This document shows, piece by piece, positions 10,401-18,257 of a DNA stretch of 45,789 bases. The stretch lies in contig JABFQW010000052.1 of the NCBI GenBank assembly GCA_013141455.1, positions 1 through 45,789 on the forward strand, written 5' to 3'. The DNA comes from Bacteroidales bacterium (GTDB lineage Bacteria; Bacteroidota; Bacteroidia; Bacteroidales; F082). The position numbers and the translations under genes are program-made. Numbering within the stretch: the first letter of the stretch is position 1; the number at the start of each line of letters is the position of its first letter. The notes under the pieces were generated by a model that was not told the DNA's origin, made no database searches, and worked only from the letters and a program-made list of their open reading frames with translations.

Positions 10401-10474
10401 TTCCTGCCGGAAACTATTTTCTGAAAATCACCTCTGATAAGCAAACAATGATAAAAACAATCATCATTGAATAG
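7415..10474 (+). CDS. Giant T9SS-secreted Asp-box beta-propeller protein
   Basis: 1019 residues. The signal peptide is about 1-25 (ending LSAQ). Asp-box repeats (SDDNGANW, SEDNGITW, STDSGLTW, SIDNGESW and others) fill about 40-670. They are followed by a PKD-like module (from about 683, PCSGSVQTYSVTNV), one Ig-like module (Y-x-WFVN; about 766-855), a TYTDANNCTN module, and a type A T9SS sorting domain from SIYPNPASD to the end (KTIIIE). It is a clear paralogue of the proteins at 1396 and 11420. It is a single-gene transcription unit: conserved promoter copy A lies upstream and a 13-bp stem terminator follows. It is probably a surface or extracellular binding or adhesion protein. No enzymatic motif is recognised. 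Confidence 0.92.
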   Translation: MRKINLLVFAFIAYFMLNTGSLSAQFVTNGPEGGGFPTAIVQKGGSLFCSMRYHLASSTIYRSDDNGANWTNLTNETTPSDIKAIAVSGEYLFIGSSKGIYRSEDNGITWVEKSAGLPGYQKEITDITVSGNTILARGIFLMRSDNNGEFWTVTNNGLPSDIYIKCLGSNNNIFYLGSDEHGVFKSTDSGLTWQEANDGLAVYYEGEWIPGLFPPMMSIGFNGNDIYLGTDGWQGIWKSIDNGESWKHEGMQTLNYRLIFSVTGDGTNLFAATDSAGILRSQNGGSWLPVNNGIDIYVEAKKLLLRDGQLFAGTVGGIYATNNAGENWEQKNKGITSHYLLYRPGFANLIKIDSSIFAGTYYGGVFRSTNEGTNWESVNSGLPVNVLDLPMQTALYSSGNTLFTKNYVSTDKGNSWTPCNAPGTIGFDLVSGWIEHGGSLFSIKSGYGSGVFRSDDNGITWTEKSNGLPYHDGGAFFTIDSDGPTLFIGTAWGLFYSNDNGETWNTGNVPDINAWAFYFSNFMATETTDIYGFFGGGGIRGIYVSDNHGADWTKVSELLVHNFVRGEGIIYATGTNLELVNGQEVEVPRLFYSLNEGHNWTMIAINNISTTSITTSGRYVFVATIEPDNSVYVSEDRGASWAQLADGLNSNVIINGLFTTDTKLYATTSGTSVWQRNLSEIYPPEQPDAIAGLTAPCSGSVQTYSVTNVPGVNYNWQLSAGWEIIEGEGTNTITVMVGNTPGVISVTPSTILGEGPAQFLIVNPVTAPTASVVVSADQQNVCSGTTVTYTATPTEGGDNPSYQWFVNETASGENLPVYSFVPSNDDKVKVVMTSSLDCVSNSPATSGEFTNSVTALPEVNWLVFEPDTLCINWEPVLLSGATPAGGTFSGEGVSNDSFSASLAGQGSHLITYTYTDANNCTNQTSKTIYVNVCQGIEELKDGISIYPNPASDRININIQNDHTILEIMLINNLGIAVYENKDRKISGSFSIPVHNIPAGNYFLKITSDKQTMIKTIIIE

Positions 10475-10597
10475 AACTGAGAACATTACCGGATGGTTAA
10501 GTCTGGCTTGAACTCCTTCTTTCACTTCGATAAAAAAGTGAAACAGGAACCCGGCGAATAAAACAGACTTCTTTCTTCAGATGTAAATGCAATCATT

Positions 10598-10632
10598 GTA
10601 AAGGACTACGCGGCGTAGTCCTTTACTTTTTT
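10598..10632 (+). terminator. Rho-independent terminator
   Basis: The 13-bp perfect stem GTAAAGGACTACG/CGTAGTCCTTTAC (10598-10610, 10614-10626) has a 3-nt loop and is followed by T6. It ends the transcript of the gene at 7415. Confidence 0.9.
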
Positions 10633-10733
10633 ATACCAGTTCTATTGTGTCCTCTCCAAAATGACACATATTACTGGAAAGCTCAAAATTTCAATTGTAT
10701 TGCAAAATTGGCCTAAAATTTTAATGCACTCAA

Positions 10734-10845
10734 TATCAATATACTAACTGAATTTGTATATATAATGTAGAGATTGAAATGAATCAGGGTAATGATATTG
10801 TCGGGATGGAATATTTTATTCTTAATAAAAAGCGGCTGACCTTTG
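10734..10845 (+). promoter_or_regulatory. Conserved T9SS-unit promoter, copy B
   Basis: TATCAA 10734-10739, GTAGAGAT 10767-10774, TTGTCGGGAT 10798-10807 and GACCTTTG 10838-10845. Spacings start to start are 33, 31 and 40 bp. The predicted transcript start is near 10852. The first convincing gene is at 11068, leaving a leader of about 215 nt. Confidence 0.75.
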
Positions 10846-11067
10846 TCTTGTAATTGAAAAACATCATCCGAAATGCATACAATTTCAGTGAAAATTTAAA
10901 CACCATGAAAACCGGCCTGGGCAGAATAAAACTACATCACTTATCAAGTGCCGGATCACAAAGCACGGGCTTGAGCACTAAGCGCGCAAATCCGGTTGAT
11001 TTTTGTCATTTTGAAAGAACAAAACTTTATTTAAAATATTCAGATCAGGAACAAAACAATTAAAATC

Positions 11068-11307
11068 ATGAAAAGGAAAATCATAACAACGATACTGCTA
11101 AGTTTAGTTTTGGTATCAGGCAAATGCCTGCTGGCACAGGGCCCTCCCGATCCTCCGGGTGGAGGTCATGGCAATGAAGGTGATATTCCTCCCGGCGGTG
11201 GAGCACCACTTGCTGATGGATCAACAATTCTGTTCCTGTTTGGGGCGGCATATGGCATAGGTAAGATTTACAGCTTCCATCATCATAAACAGTTGATTGA
11301 AGAGTAA
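11068..11307 (+). CDS. Small Gly/Pro-rich membrane peptide, PID-CTERM-like (copy 2)
   Basis: 79 residues. A signal peptide (about 1-23, ending LLAQ) is followed by GPPDPPGGGHG and a Gly-rich stretch with GGGAPLADGS. A hydrophobic segment (TILFLFGAAYGIGKIY) and a short His/charged tail ending in IEE complete it. It is paralogous to 851 and 20838. Here the gene comes first in its unit, upstream of the propeller gene at 11420, whereas the other two copies are downstream of a T9SS gene. Co-occurrence therefore holds but the order does not. Function unknown. Confidence 0.8.
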   Translation: MKRKIITTILLSLVLVSGKCLLAQGPPDPPGGGHGNEGDIPPGGGAPLADGSTILFLFGAAYGIGKIYSFHHHKQLIEE

Positions 11308-11419
11308 TCAATTGATTCAACCTTCTCCTGAAATTATAAACTTTTCAATAGTCTGGTTCATAATATTAACTAAGTTATTATGAATCATTATATTACCTTT
11401 AAATTAACAAAATATTCCG

Positions 11420-14410
11420 ATGAAAAGAAATTTTATTTTTTTTGTATTAATTTGTTTATTGTTTAATCTGAACACAGCAAAATTATCAGCCCAATGGACA
11501 CCAACAGGTCCCGAAGGTGGTTACATCGAATGTTCGACTGCTTCAGGCGATACATTATTTACGGTTGCCGGTAACCGGGAAATCTGTTCACTATATGCAT
11601 CTTATGATCGGGGCAATACCTGGACAAATATCACCGGCCCGCAATTGCCTACAAACATCAATGCGATTCTTCTGTACGGAAACAGCCTGTTCGTTGGCTG
11701 TGGTTCAAGCACCCCTGGTTCTGTAGGGGTTTACCGGTCGGATGACTATGGTATTACCTGGGATAGCAAAACAAATATAGAATCATCAGTGAGAGGATTT
11801 ACTGCATCAGGATCTACCTTATACGCAATTACCAGCTGGAACGGCATTCTTCGTTCGACCGATAACGGCGAACACTGGACAAATGTTACCCATAATCTTC
11901 CGGATAATTATTTTGAAGGAGGATTGTTGGCCACTCCGGCTGCAGTTTTTGTTTCAATCGGCGATTATAACGGGGTGTGGCGCTCCACCAATTCAGGCAA
12001 TACCTGGGAAAAAGTTTCAGATGGGATTGATCCATATGCAATTGTACTCACCATGGCTGCGGTTGGCAACGATATCTATGCCGGAACAGATGCCTTTGGT
12101 CTTTATAAATCATCCGATAACGGCAGAAACTGGACGAATCTGGATCCATCTGTCACAACCCAATATTGGGATTATCAGTTCATTGCCGGTGATTCAACTA
12201 CCCTGTTTGCAGCAACTTATCGAAGTGGTATGTTGCGTTCGACTGATCAGGGAAATAACTGGTCGCCTGCAAATAATGGTATGGATATTTACGACCAGCC
12301 TGCTTCATTATACAAAACGGGGGAAGATTTTATTGTAGGAACAAAGGGAGGAATGTATCGCACATCCGATCAGGGGGATCATTGGTCGGAAGCAAATACC
12401 GGTATCTATGCTCATAATTCCAGAGCACCAATCCTTGCTTCGATAGATACAAATCTTTTCACCGGTAGCTTTCACAGCGGCATATTCCGGTCAACGGATC
12501 AGGGAAACAATTGGACCAACGTGTCGGAAGGGCTGCCCGTGAACGTCGATATTTTACAAACCTATTCCGTTGGTTCTTCCACCCTATTCGCGTACGACAA
12601 GATGTCAACTGATATGGGAAACAGCTGGATACCCACAAATTCTCCCGGAGGGATACTGATTGAACATAAAAACGGATTATTTGCCTTTAACCCGGTAGAG
12701 GGCGTTTATCGTTCGATGGATTTTGGTGCCAATTGGACCAATGTGACAAGTACGTTATATTCAAATGCTTACGGCACATTATTGGCAACCGACAGCACCT
12801 TGTTATTGGGAACTATCGAAGGCGCCTATTATTCAGTGGACAACGGTGATAGCTGGCTTCCGAGTACTTTTCAGGATGTATCGCATCCGACAGCAATTGT
12901 CAACCTTACCTCAAACGGAGCAACCCATTTCTGCGGTCTTGTAAACTATGGAACGAGAGGAATATACAAATCAACAGATAATTTAGCCACCTGGACAAAG
13001 GTTCATGATCTTTTGGTAACGAAAATTGTTATCAGCGGGAATAATGTCTTTGCTTCGGGAACAAACCTGGAATATATTAATAATGAATGGATTGAAGTTG
13101 CATCTATTGTAGCGTCACAAGACAATGGAATCCACTGGTCAAAAATTTCAGCAGGTATCGGGGATGCTTTATTTCCCTTATCCTTAGCAGCCATAGATTC
13201 AAAAGTGTTTATTGCCATGGCGTCCGCACCGGATTACAATATATATTATTCGGGTGATTTTGGCGCCACCTGGTTAGATGCCGGTCAGGGGTTGCCGGAA
13301 CGTACTTTTGCGACTTTAATGACTATTTCGGACGATGAAATTTATGCCGGTACTTACGCAGGTTCACTTTGGCACAGAAACTTAAGCGCTTTCGAACTCC
13401 CGGCACAACCCGATGCCATCATCGGGCAGGCTAATCCATGTACCGGTTCTTCACAAACCTATACCATAACCAATGTTCCCGAAGTTATCTACACCTGGCA
13501 GTTTCCGTCTGATTGGACAATCACCTCCGGCGCCGGTACCAATTCGGTCACAGTAACAGTAGGTACAGCAAGCGGTATCGCCCTTGTAACTCCTTCAACA
13601 GTGCCGGGAAATGGTCCCGCTCAGTTTTTGGTAGTTTCTCCTTCACTGCCCGCCAATCCGGCTGTTTCTGTGTTGGCTGATGATGAAAATGTTTGCGCCG
13701 GAACCACGGTTACATTCACAGCAACACCTGCTGAAGGTGGCGATACACCTGCATACCAATGGTTTGTAAATGATGTGGCAAGTGAAAATAATCAGGCAGT
13801 ATTTGCTTTTGTCCCTTCGAACAACGATAAGGTGAAGGTGGTGATGACCTCTTCACTCGAATGTGTTACCAATAATCCGGCCACATCCAATGAAATTACA
13901 GTTCAGGTAACAAATACACCCGAGGTAAGCTGGACAACTTTTGCATATGATAATATTTGTATTAACTGGGAACCTGTCGCTTTAAGCGGTGCAATGCCAG
14001 CCGGTGGAATTTATTCGGGCAATGGTGTAACTAACACTATGTTTGACCCTGTTGCAGCGGGAACCGGCACTCACGAGATCAGCTATGTTTATACTGACGC
14101 CAATAATTGTTCAAACGTAACTTCGCGAATTATCACCGTTCTCGATTGTCTTGGTATTGAAGAACTGAAATCTGAATTACTCGTTTACCCAAACCCGGCT
14201 ACTGATAATTTCACCATCAGACTACCCGAAAATCAAACTATTGCTGAAATAAATCTGTTCAACAATATGGGGTTAGAAGTAGTTGGAATCTTAAACATAA
14301 AACCATCTGGAAGTATATTCGTACCGGTACATCATCTACCGGCAGGCAACTACATACTCAAGGTAATATCTGACCAGAAAACTTATGTTAAAACAATTAT
14401 CATTCAATAA
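11420..14410 (+). CDS. Giant T9SS-secreted Asp-box beta-propeller protein
   Basis: 996 residues. The signal peptide is about 1-25 (ending LSAQ). Asp-box repeats (SYDRGNTW, SDDYGITW, STDNGEHW, STNSGNTW, STDQGNNW) cover about 40-650. A PKD-like module starts at about 661 (PCTGSSQTYTITNV), followed by one Ig-like module (Y-x-WFVN), a VYTDANNCSN module and a type A T9SS sorting domain from LVYPNPATD to KTIIIQ. The overall plan equals that of the protein at 7415. It is about 110 bp downstream of the small peptide gene at 11068 and shares promoter copy B. A terminator follows at 14481. Probably an extracellular binding protein; ligand unknown. Confidence 0.92.
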   Translation: MKRNFIFFVLICLLFNLNTAKLSAQWTPTGPEGGYIECSTASGDTLFTVAGNREICSLYASYDRGNTWTNITGPQLPTNINAILLYGNSLFVGCGSSTPGSVGVYRSDDYGITWDSKTNIESSVRGFTASGSTLYAITSWNGILRSTDNGEHWTNVTHNLPDNYFEGGLLATPAAVFVSIGDYNGVWRSTNSGNTWEKVSDGIDPYAIVLTMAAVGNDIYAGTDAFGLYKSSDNGRNWTNLDPSVTTQYWDYQFIAGDSTTLFAATYRSGMLRSTDQGNNWSPANNGMDIYDQPASLYKTGEDFIVGTKGGMYRTSDQGDHWSEANTGIYAHNSRAPILASIDTNLFTGSFHSGIFRSTDQGNNWTNVSEGLPVNVDILQTYSVGSSTLFAYDKMSTDMGNSWIPTNSPGGILIEHKNGLFAFNPVEGVYRSMDFGANWTNVTSTLYSNAYGTLLATDSTLLLGTIEGAYYSVDNGDSWLPSTFQDVSHPTAIVNLTSNGATHFCGLVNYGTRGIYKSTDNLATWTKVHDLLVTKIVISGNNVFASGTNLEYINNEWIEVASIVASQDNGIHWSKISAGIGDALFPLSLAAIDSKVFIAMASAPDYNIYYSGDFGATWLDAGQGLPERTFATLMTISDDEIYAGTYAGSLWHRNLSAFELPAQPDAIIGQANPCTGSSQTYTITNVPEVIYTWQFPSDWTITSGAGTNSVTVTVGTASGIALVTPSTVPGNGPAQFLVVSPSLPANPAVSVLADDENVCAGTTVTFTATPAEGGDTPAYQWFVNDVASENNQAVFAFVPSNNDKVKVVMTSSLECVTNNPATSNEITVQVTNTPEVSWTTFAYDNICINWEPVALSGAMPAGGIYSGNGVTNTMFDPVAAGTGTHEISYVYTDANNCSNVTSRIITVLDCLGIEELKSELLVYPNPATDNFTIRLPENQTIAEINLFNNMGLEVVGILNIKPSGSIFVPVHHLPAGNYILKVISDQKTYVKTIIIQ

Positions 14411-14480
14411 AACTGTATTTTTTCTCATATATAAACGGATTAATCCAAATCATAAACCAGGATTAATCTTCAAATCAGGA

Positions 14481-14514
14481 CAAGGATTATCGAATGGTTA
14501 TCCTTGTTTTTTTT
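14481..14514 (+). terminator. Rho-independent terminator
   Basis: The stem CAAGGAT/ATCCTTG (14481-14487, 14500-14506) is followed directly by T8. It lies 70 bp after the stop of the gene at 11420. Confidence 0.8.
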
Positions 14515-14680
14515 CGCTTTCTACCATGTCAACAACGATACATAACGGCAGCATTGTTTTGCTTTTTATTTATGCGCATTTTTTTTAAGGTATCAGCAAG
14601 ATTTAACCAGCCGAAATAGTATCAGTATACATCGCAAACTGGAAAAGTCCAAAATGAGCAGTATTTGTTATTACGTTCTT

Positions 14681-14791
14681 TTTCAATAAAATACGAATTC
14701 ATGTTTATATAATGTAGAGATAAAATAATCACCGGTAGTCATTTTGTCGGAGTAAATTTCATTGCAGGTACATGAATTCTGAGGACATTTG
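14681..14791 (+). promoter_or_regulatory. Conserved T9SS-unit promoter, copy C
   Basis: TTTCAA (one change from TATCAA) 14681-14686, GTAGAGAT 14714-14721, TTGTCGGAGT 14744-14753 and GACATTTG 14784-14791. Spacings are 33, 30 and 40 bp. The predicted transcript start is near 14798, about 90 nt before the ATG at 14889. Confidence 0.75.
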
Positions 14792-14888
14792 CACCGAAAT
14801 TAACTACAGTTCTAAAAAATGAAGACAAGGTTCGAAGATATGATTAAAATAATACAGCCTTTATCGTAAACCTAATAAACTAACAATC

Positions 14889-17387
14889 ATGAAAACCGTT
14901 ACACAGTTCAGTTTAATTTTTTGTCTGTTCCTGCTCTACCCCTTTGTCGCCAAATCGCTTCCGTTACCAACGGATATGCGTGTTGCACAATCGGCAGGTT
15001 CGGGCAGTTGGAACGATCCAGCCACCTGGACATGGTTGGTTAATCCCGATGGACTATCCATCCCCAACGACTCAACCTTCGTGATTATTAACTCGGGTCA
15101 TACAGTAACTTTAGCGACCAACGCCAAATGTCTGGGACTCCAGATTAAGCCAAACAGCACACTCGACGATGGTGATAATGAGTTATTGATCAGGTTTATG
15201 CATTGGGCGCATGGAATTAACTGGCCTGAAGATGATGGCGGAACCGATCCGGCTTACGTTTGGGCTACCATTGATAGTACCTGGGATATTACGAATCCTG
15301 AAAACGGAAACTGGAATATCTATATGGTTGATGGAACCCATGCAGGTTCCGGAAATATTATTTTCTCATTTATCGATGACGAAGACAATTGGACGAATTC
15401 ATTTGGTGGCACTGTTACCGGTAGTGGAAACATAACAAATACAGGTTCAACCTATTATCGAGATATGGGTAGCGCTCAGAATGGATTGAAATTCAATTCG
15501 GCCTGTAATTTATCATTTTATTGTGATCTTGACCTAACTGATGTGGATTATCCGGAGAACGGGGGTGCAGCCTTGTCGCACAAAAATTATGGTACGATTA
15601 GTTTAAAAGGAAATGCAGATATGGTGGCAGGCGCATCATTCGGAACGTTCAGCAACACCCCGGATGCCGGTATTATAATCGAAAATGGATCCTTGTATAT
15701 GGGATTGCTTACATCCACGGTTTTTTTCTTTGTAAATGAAGGTTTGATACAACTCCAAAACGGTGATTTTCATATTCCATCGCAATCATATATGTCCAAC
15801 CAGGATTCTATCATTGTCAACGGCGATATCCTTGGTGTGGATGCAGTTGATGGGTCAAGTTCCATCGTACAGGAAAAGGTCGGTTGTGTTATAGCAGTTA
15901 CCGGTGAAATATTCCCGGAAGGCAATATCGGATGCCTCGATTGTTCGAGCCCCTATGCTTATGAACCAAACTTTGTTATTTACAATGGCTCAGGTTCTCA
16001 GAATCTTGCGGTTCCCCGTATGGCGATGGAGCCAACATCGTATATCCCCTATTCAAACCTGATCATCAACAACAGCGGCGCCGGGGTTTCTATGATTGAC
16101 AATATAAGTATAGATGGCACATTAACCCTTACCAACGGCCTCCTGAATCTTGGAAGTTACGACCTGACCCTGAACGAAAACTCAGACATAGAAGGCACAC
16201 CTACCGCCAATAATATGGTAGTTGCAACAGGCACGGGAGAACTGAAAAAGGTTTTCACAAGCGTCGGTTCCTTCACCTTCCCGATTGGTGATAACACAGG
16301 AACGGCTGAATATTCGCCGGTGACGCTTAACCTTAACGCGGGTAATTTCGAAGGTGCTTATGCAGGGGCAAATCTTGCAAATGAACCCTATCCGGGTGTT
16401 ACCGGAAATTTCCTGAACCGTTACTGGAACCTTACTTCATCTGGGATTACTGATCTGCTTTGTGATGTCACCTTTAATTATGTTCCGGCTGATGTTAACG
16501 GTATTGAAGATTCGATTTACTGTTATCTTGTATCGCCAACCACCGAGCGTTATGATATATCCGATGTAAGTCTGCATCAGTTGACAGCAAGCGGGATAAG
16601 TAACCTGGGCACGTTTACCGGCAGGTCGCAGGGACTTCCCTTCGCTTTCGAAGTAACCGGAACCGGTTCGTATTGTGCAGGTTCAGATGGCCTTCCGGTC
16701 GGTTTATCAGGCTCTGAAACCGGAGTAGTTTACACCCTTTACAAAAATGATATTGCAGAGGCATCCATGACTGGCACAGGCTCCGAGATCAGCTTCGGAA
16801 ATCAGCTTGCTGCTACCTATACAATCAGTGGAACCAATGATAATGGCACAACCCCAATGACAGGGATTGCGGTTCTGACAGAAAATCAGATCCCTGAGGT
16901 TAGCTGGCCATCTTTTGAGCCATCGGTGATCTGTATCGAGGATTGGGGACCGGTTACACTCACAGGAGGACTACCCGAAGGTGGAACCTATTCAGGTGAT
17001 GGTGTGAGTAACAATATTTTCGATCAGTCGGTGGCAGGCGAAGGCGTGCACCAAATCACTTACACCTATACCGATGCCAACAACTGTTCAAACACAGCAA
17101 CTTACGAACTCACGGTGTTCACCTGCGTGGGTGTAAAAGAACAGACAAGCGAAATAGTTATTTATCCTAATCCGGCAACTGACAATATTATCGTCAAACT
17201 TAATAATAATCAAACCATTACCAGAATAAGTCTGATTAATGCACTTGGTTTAAAAATGTACGATAACCAGGATGTAAATTCATCAGGGACAGCCATGATC
17301 GCGGTGCAAAATCTTCCGGCTGGTAATTATATCCTCAGGATAATCAGTAACAACGATACTTTTATGAAAGCTGTTATTATAAAGTAA
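14889..17387 (+). CDS. T9SS-secreted beta-solenoid-like protein (GSW..ATWTWLVNP family)
   Basis: 832 residues. The signal peptide is about 1-23. The N-terminal module around residues 35-105 (QSAGSGSWNDPATWTW, VIINSGHTVTLATNAKC) is shared with the protein at 18258. It is typical of secreted Bacteroidota proteins that continue as a right-handed beta-helix. The middle (about 105-590) is Gly/Asn-rich with repeated N-x-G turns. The C-terminal ~160 residues (PEVSWPSFEP... YTYTDANNCSN... IYPNPATD) match the end of the propeller proteins at 1396, 7415 and 11420, not the end of its nearest relative at 18258. This suggests module exchange. It is a single-gene unit between promoter copy C and a terminator. 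Function unknown. Confidence 0.9.
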   Translation: MKTVTQFSLIFCLFLLYPFVAKSLPLPTDMRVAQSAGSGSWNDPATWTWLVNPDGLSIPNDSTFVIINSGHTVTLATNAKCLGLQIKPNSTLDDGDNELLIRFMHWAHGINWPEDDGGTDPAYVWATIDSTWDITNPENGNWNIYMVDGTHAGSGNIIFSFIDDEDNWTNSFGGTVTGSGNITNTGSTYYRDMGSAQNGLKFNSACNLSFYCDLDLTDVDYPENGGAALSHKNYGTISLKGNADMVAGASFGTFSNTPDAGIIIENGSLYMGLLTSTVFFFVNEGLIQLQNGDFHIPSQSYMSNQDSIIVNGDILGVDAVDGSSSIVQEKVGCVIAVTGEIFPEGNIGCLDCSSPYAYEPNFVIYNGSGSQNLAVPRMAMEPTSYIPYSNLIINNSGAGVSMIDNISIDGTLTLTNGLLNLGSYDLTLNENSDIEGTPTANNMVVATGTGELKKVFTSVGSFTFPIGDNTGTAEYSPVTLNLNAGNFEGAYAGANLANEPYPGVTGNFLNRYWNLTSSGITDLLCDVTFNYVPADVNGIEDSIYCYLVSPTTERYDISDVSLHQLTASGISNLGTFTGRSQGLPFAFEVTGTGSYCAGSDGLPVGLSGSETGVVYTLYKNDIAEASMTGTGSEISFGNQLAATYTISGTNDNGTTPMTGIAVLTENQIPEVSWPSFEPSVICIEDWGPVTLTGGLPEGGTYSGDGVSNNIFDQSVAGEGVHQITYTYTDANNCSNTATYELTVFTCVGVKEQTSEIVIYPNPATDNIIVKLNNNQTITRISLINALGLKMYDNQDVNSSGTAMIAVQNLPAGNYILRIISNNDTFMKAVIIK

Positions 17388-17467
17388 GATATGATTTGTG
17401 TTGATGTAGTTAGATTATGACCTGAAATTTAGGAGATTAGTTGAGGGGGGGACAGATTCAGGTCATT

Positions 17468-17500
17468 AAAAAAAAGGGCGCCATAGGCCGCCCTTTTTTT
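17468..17500 (+). terminator. Rho-independent terminator (bidirectional form)
   Basis: A8 + GGGCG (17476-17480) pairs with CGCCC (17489-17493) + T7. The loop contains CCATAGG, which may add two pairs. It ends the unit of the gene at 14889. Confidence 0.85.
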
Positions 17501-17893
17501 ATTCCATTCCCCTCCGCAGGACAGGGTGGTTTCATCCTGACTCGTCCGAAGGACCTGGAAGTTTGTACTGATTTCAAGGCTAAAGTTCAAAGTCAAAAGG
17601 CTAAAGTGGTATTAACTTGAGAAAAATAAGTTTCCATTAAGAAGATTAATAAGAGGCTATCCGTTAAATTTTTGCCATTGAGTTTAAACCATTGAACTTT
17701 AATTGTTCATAGAGTTTACCGGAAATTGGAAATTGGGACCAGGCATGTATATGATTTGCAGGCAAAACGCTGATTTTTTCAAAATACCGAATTTGTTACA
17801 ATCCATTTTCAGGCAATGTCTAAGCCTAAACACCAGCTACAAGGCAAATATCTAACTAATACAGGTATTACGCAATTTTCATATTAAATTCAT
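17501..17893. other. Non-coding gap before promoter copy D
   Basis: No gene seen. The stretch holds short imperfect direct repeats (GGCTAAAGTTCAAAGT and AGGCTAAAGTGGT near 17580-17610; CCATTGAGTTTAAA and CCATTGAACTTTAA near 17674-17703). Nothing functional is recognised. Confidence 0.35.
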
Positions 17894-18005
17894 TATCAAC
17901 CACATAAACACGCTTGTTTATAAATTGTAGAGATAAAAAAAGCCTATGGTAGCCAATTTGTCGGGGTGTTTTATTTTTTTTAGACTTTGAAGCAATTCAT
18001 CTTTG
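17894..18005 (+). promoter_or_regulatory. Conserved T9SS-unit promoter, copy D
   Basis: TATCAA 17894-17899, GTAGAGAT 17927-17934, TTGTCGGGGT 17958-17967 and CATCTTTG 17998-18005. Spacings are 33, 31 and 40 bp. A and D also share extra bases between boxes 1 and 2 (CATTATCAAC, then CTTGTTTA versus GCTGTTTA). The predicted transcript start near 18012 lies after the ATG at 17987 and before the ATG at 18032, which decides the start of the next gene. Confidence 0.75.
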
Positions 18006-18031
18006 CTCCCGAAAATAATCGTAGCACACAA

Positions 18032-18229
18032 ATGCAGAAAAAGAATAAACTACCCTCTGAAACTGAAATGGAAACAAATCCGGCAGATTCGGAGAACCTG
18101 ATTGAAAACGTAAAATATATTAAGAAACTGGAGCTTCAGCGAACCGTACTAAACAAGCTTGTCGGCCCTGATATAATTACTTCTAAGGGCAACGGAGGCA
18201 GTAATCAGGAAAAATTTGATTCCAATTAA
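18032..18229 (+). CDS. Small charged protein with YIKxLELQRxVLNKL core (copy 2)
   Basis: 65 residues when started at the ATG at 18032. This start aligns with copy 1 (MQKKNK versus MQNKKE) and lies just downstream of the predicted transcript start; the frame is open back to an ATG at 17987, which would fall inside the promoter. The core NVKYIKKLELQRTVLNKLV matches copy 1 at 1175, while the flanking sequence is divergent but equally charged. No signal peptide. It sits 28 bp upstream of a giant T9SS gene, as in copy 1. The family is not recognised. The conserved core with variable flanks suggests a short helical interaction motif. Confidence 0.75.
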   Translation: MQKKNKLPSETEMETNPADSENLIENVKYIKKLELQRTVLNKLVGPDIITSKGNGGSNQEKFDSN

Positions 18230-18257
18230 TTATTATTAACTAACAAAATGAGCAATT

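Noticed and set aside
10854-11063. 69-residue plus-strand ORF before the small peptide gene
   Set aside because: It would begin at about the predicted transcript start of promoter copy B. It has no similarity to the two small protein families of the cluster and no clear start context; more likely an untranslated leader.
14385-14588. 67-residue plus-strand ORF overlapping the end of the propeller gene
   Set aside because: It runs through the terminator at 14481 and has no coding character.
17987-18031. Upstream ATG of the second YIKxLELQR gene
   Set aside because: It lies within promoter copy D before the predicted transcript start; the ATG at 18032 aligns with the start of the paralogue at 1175.
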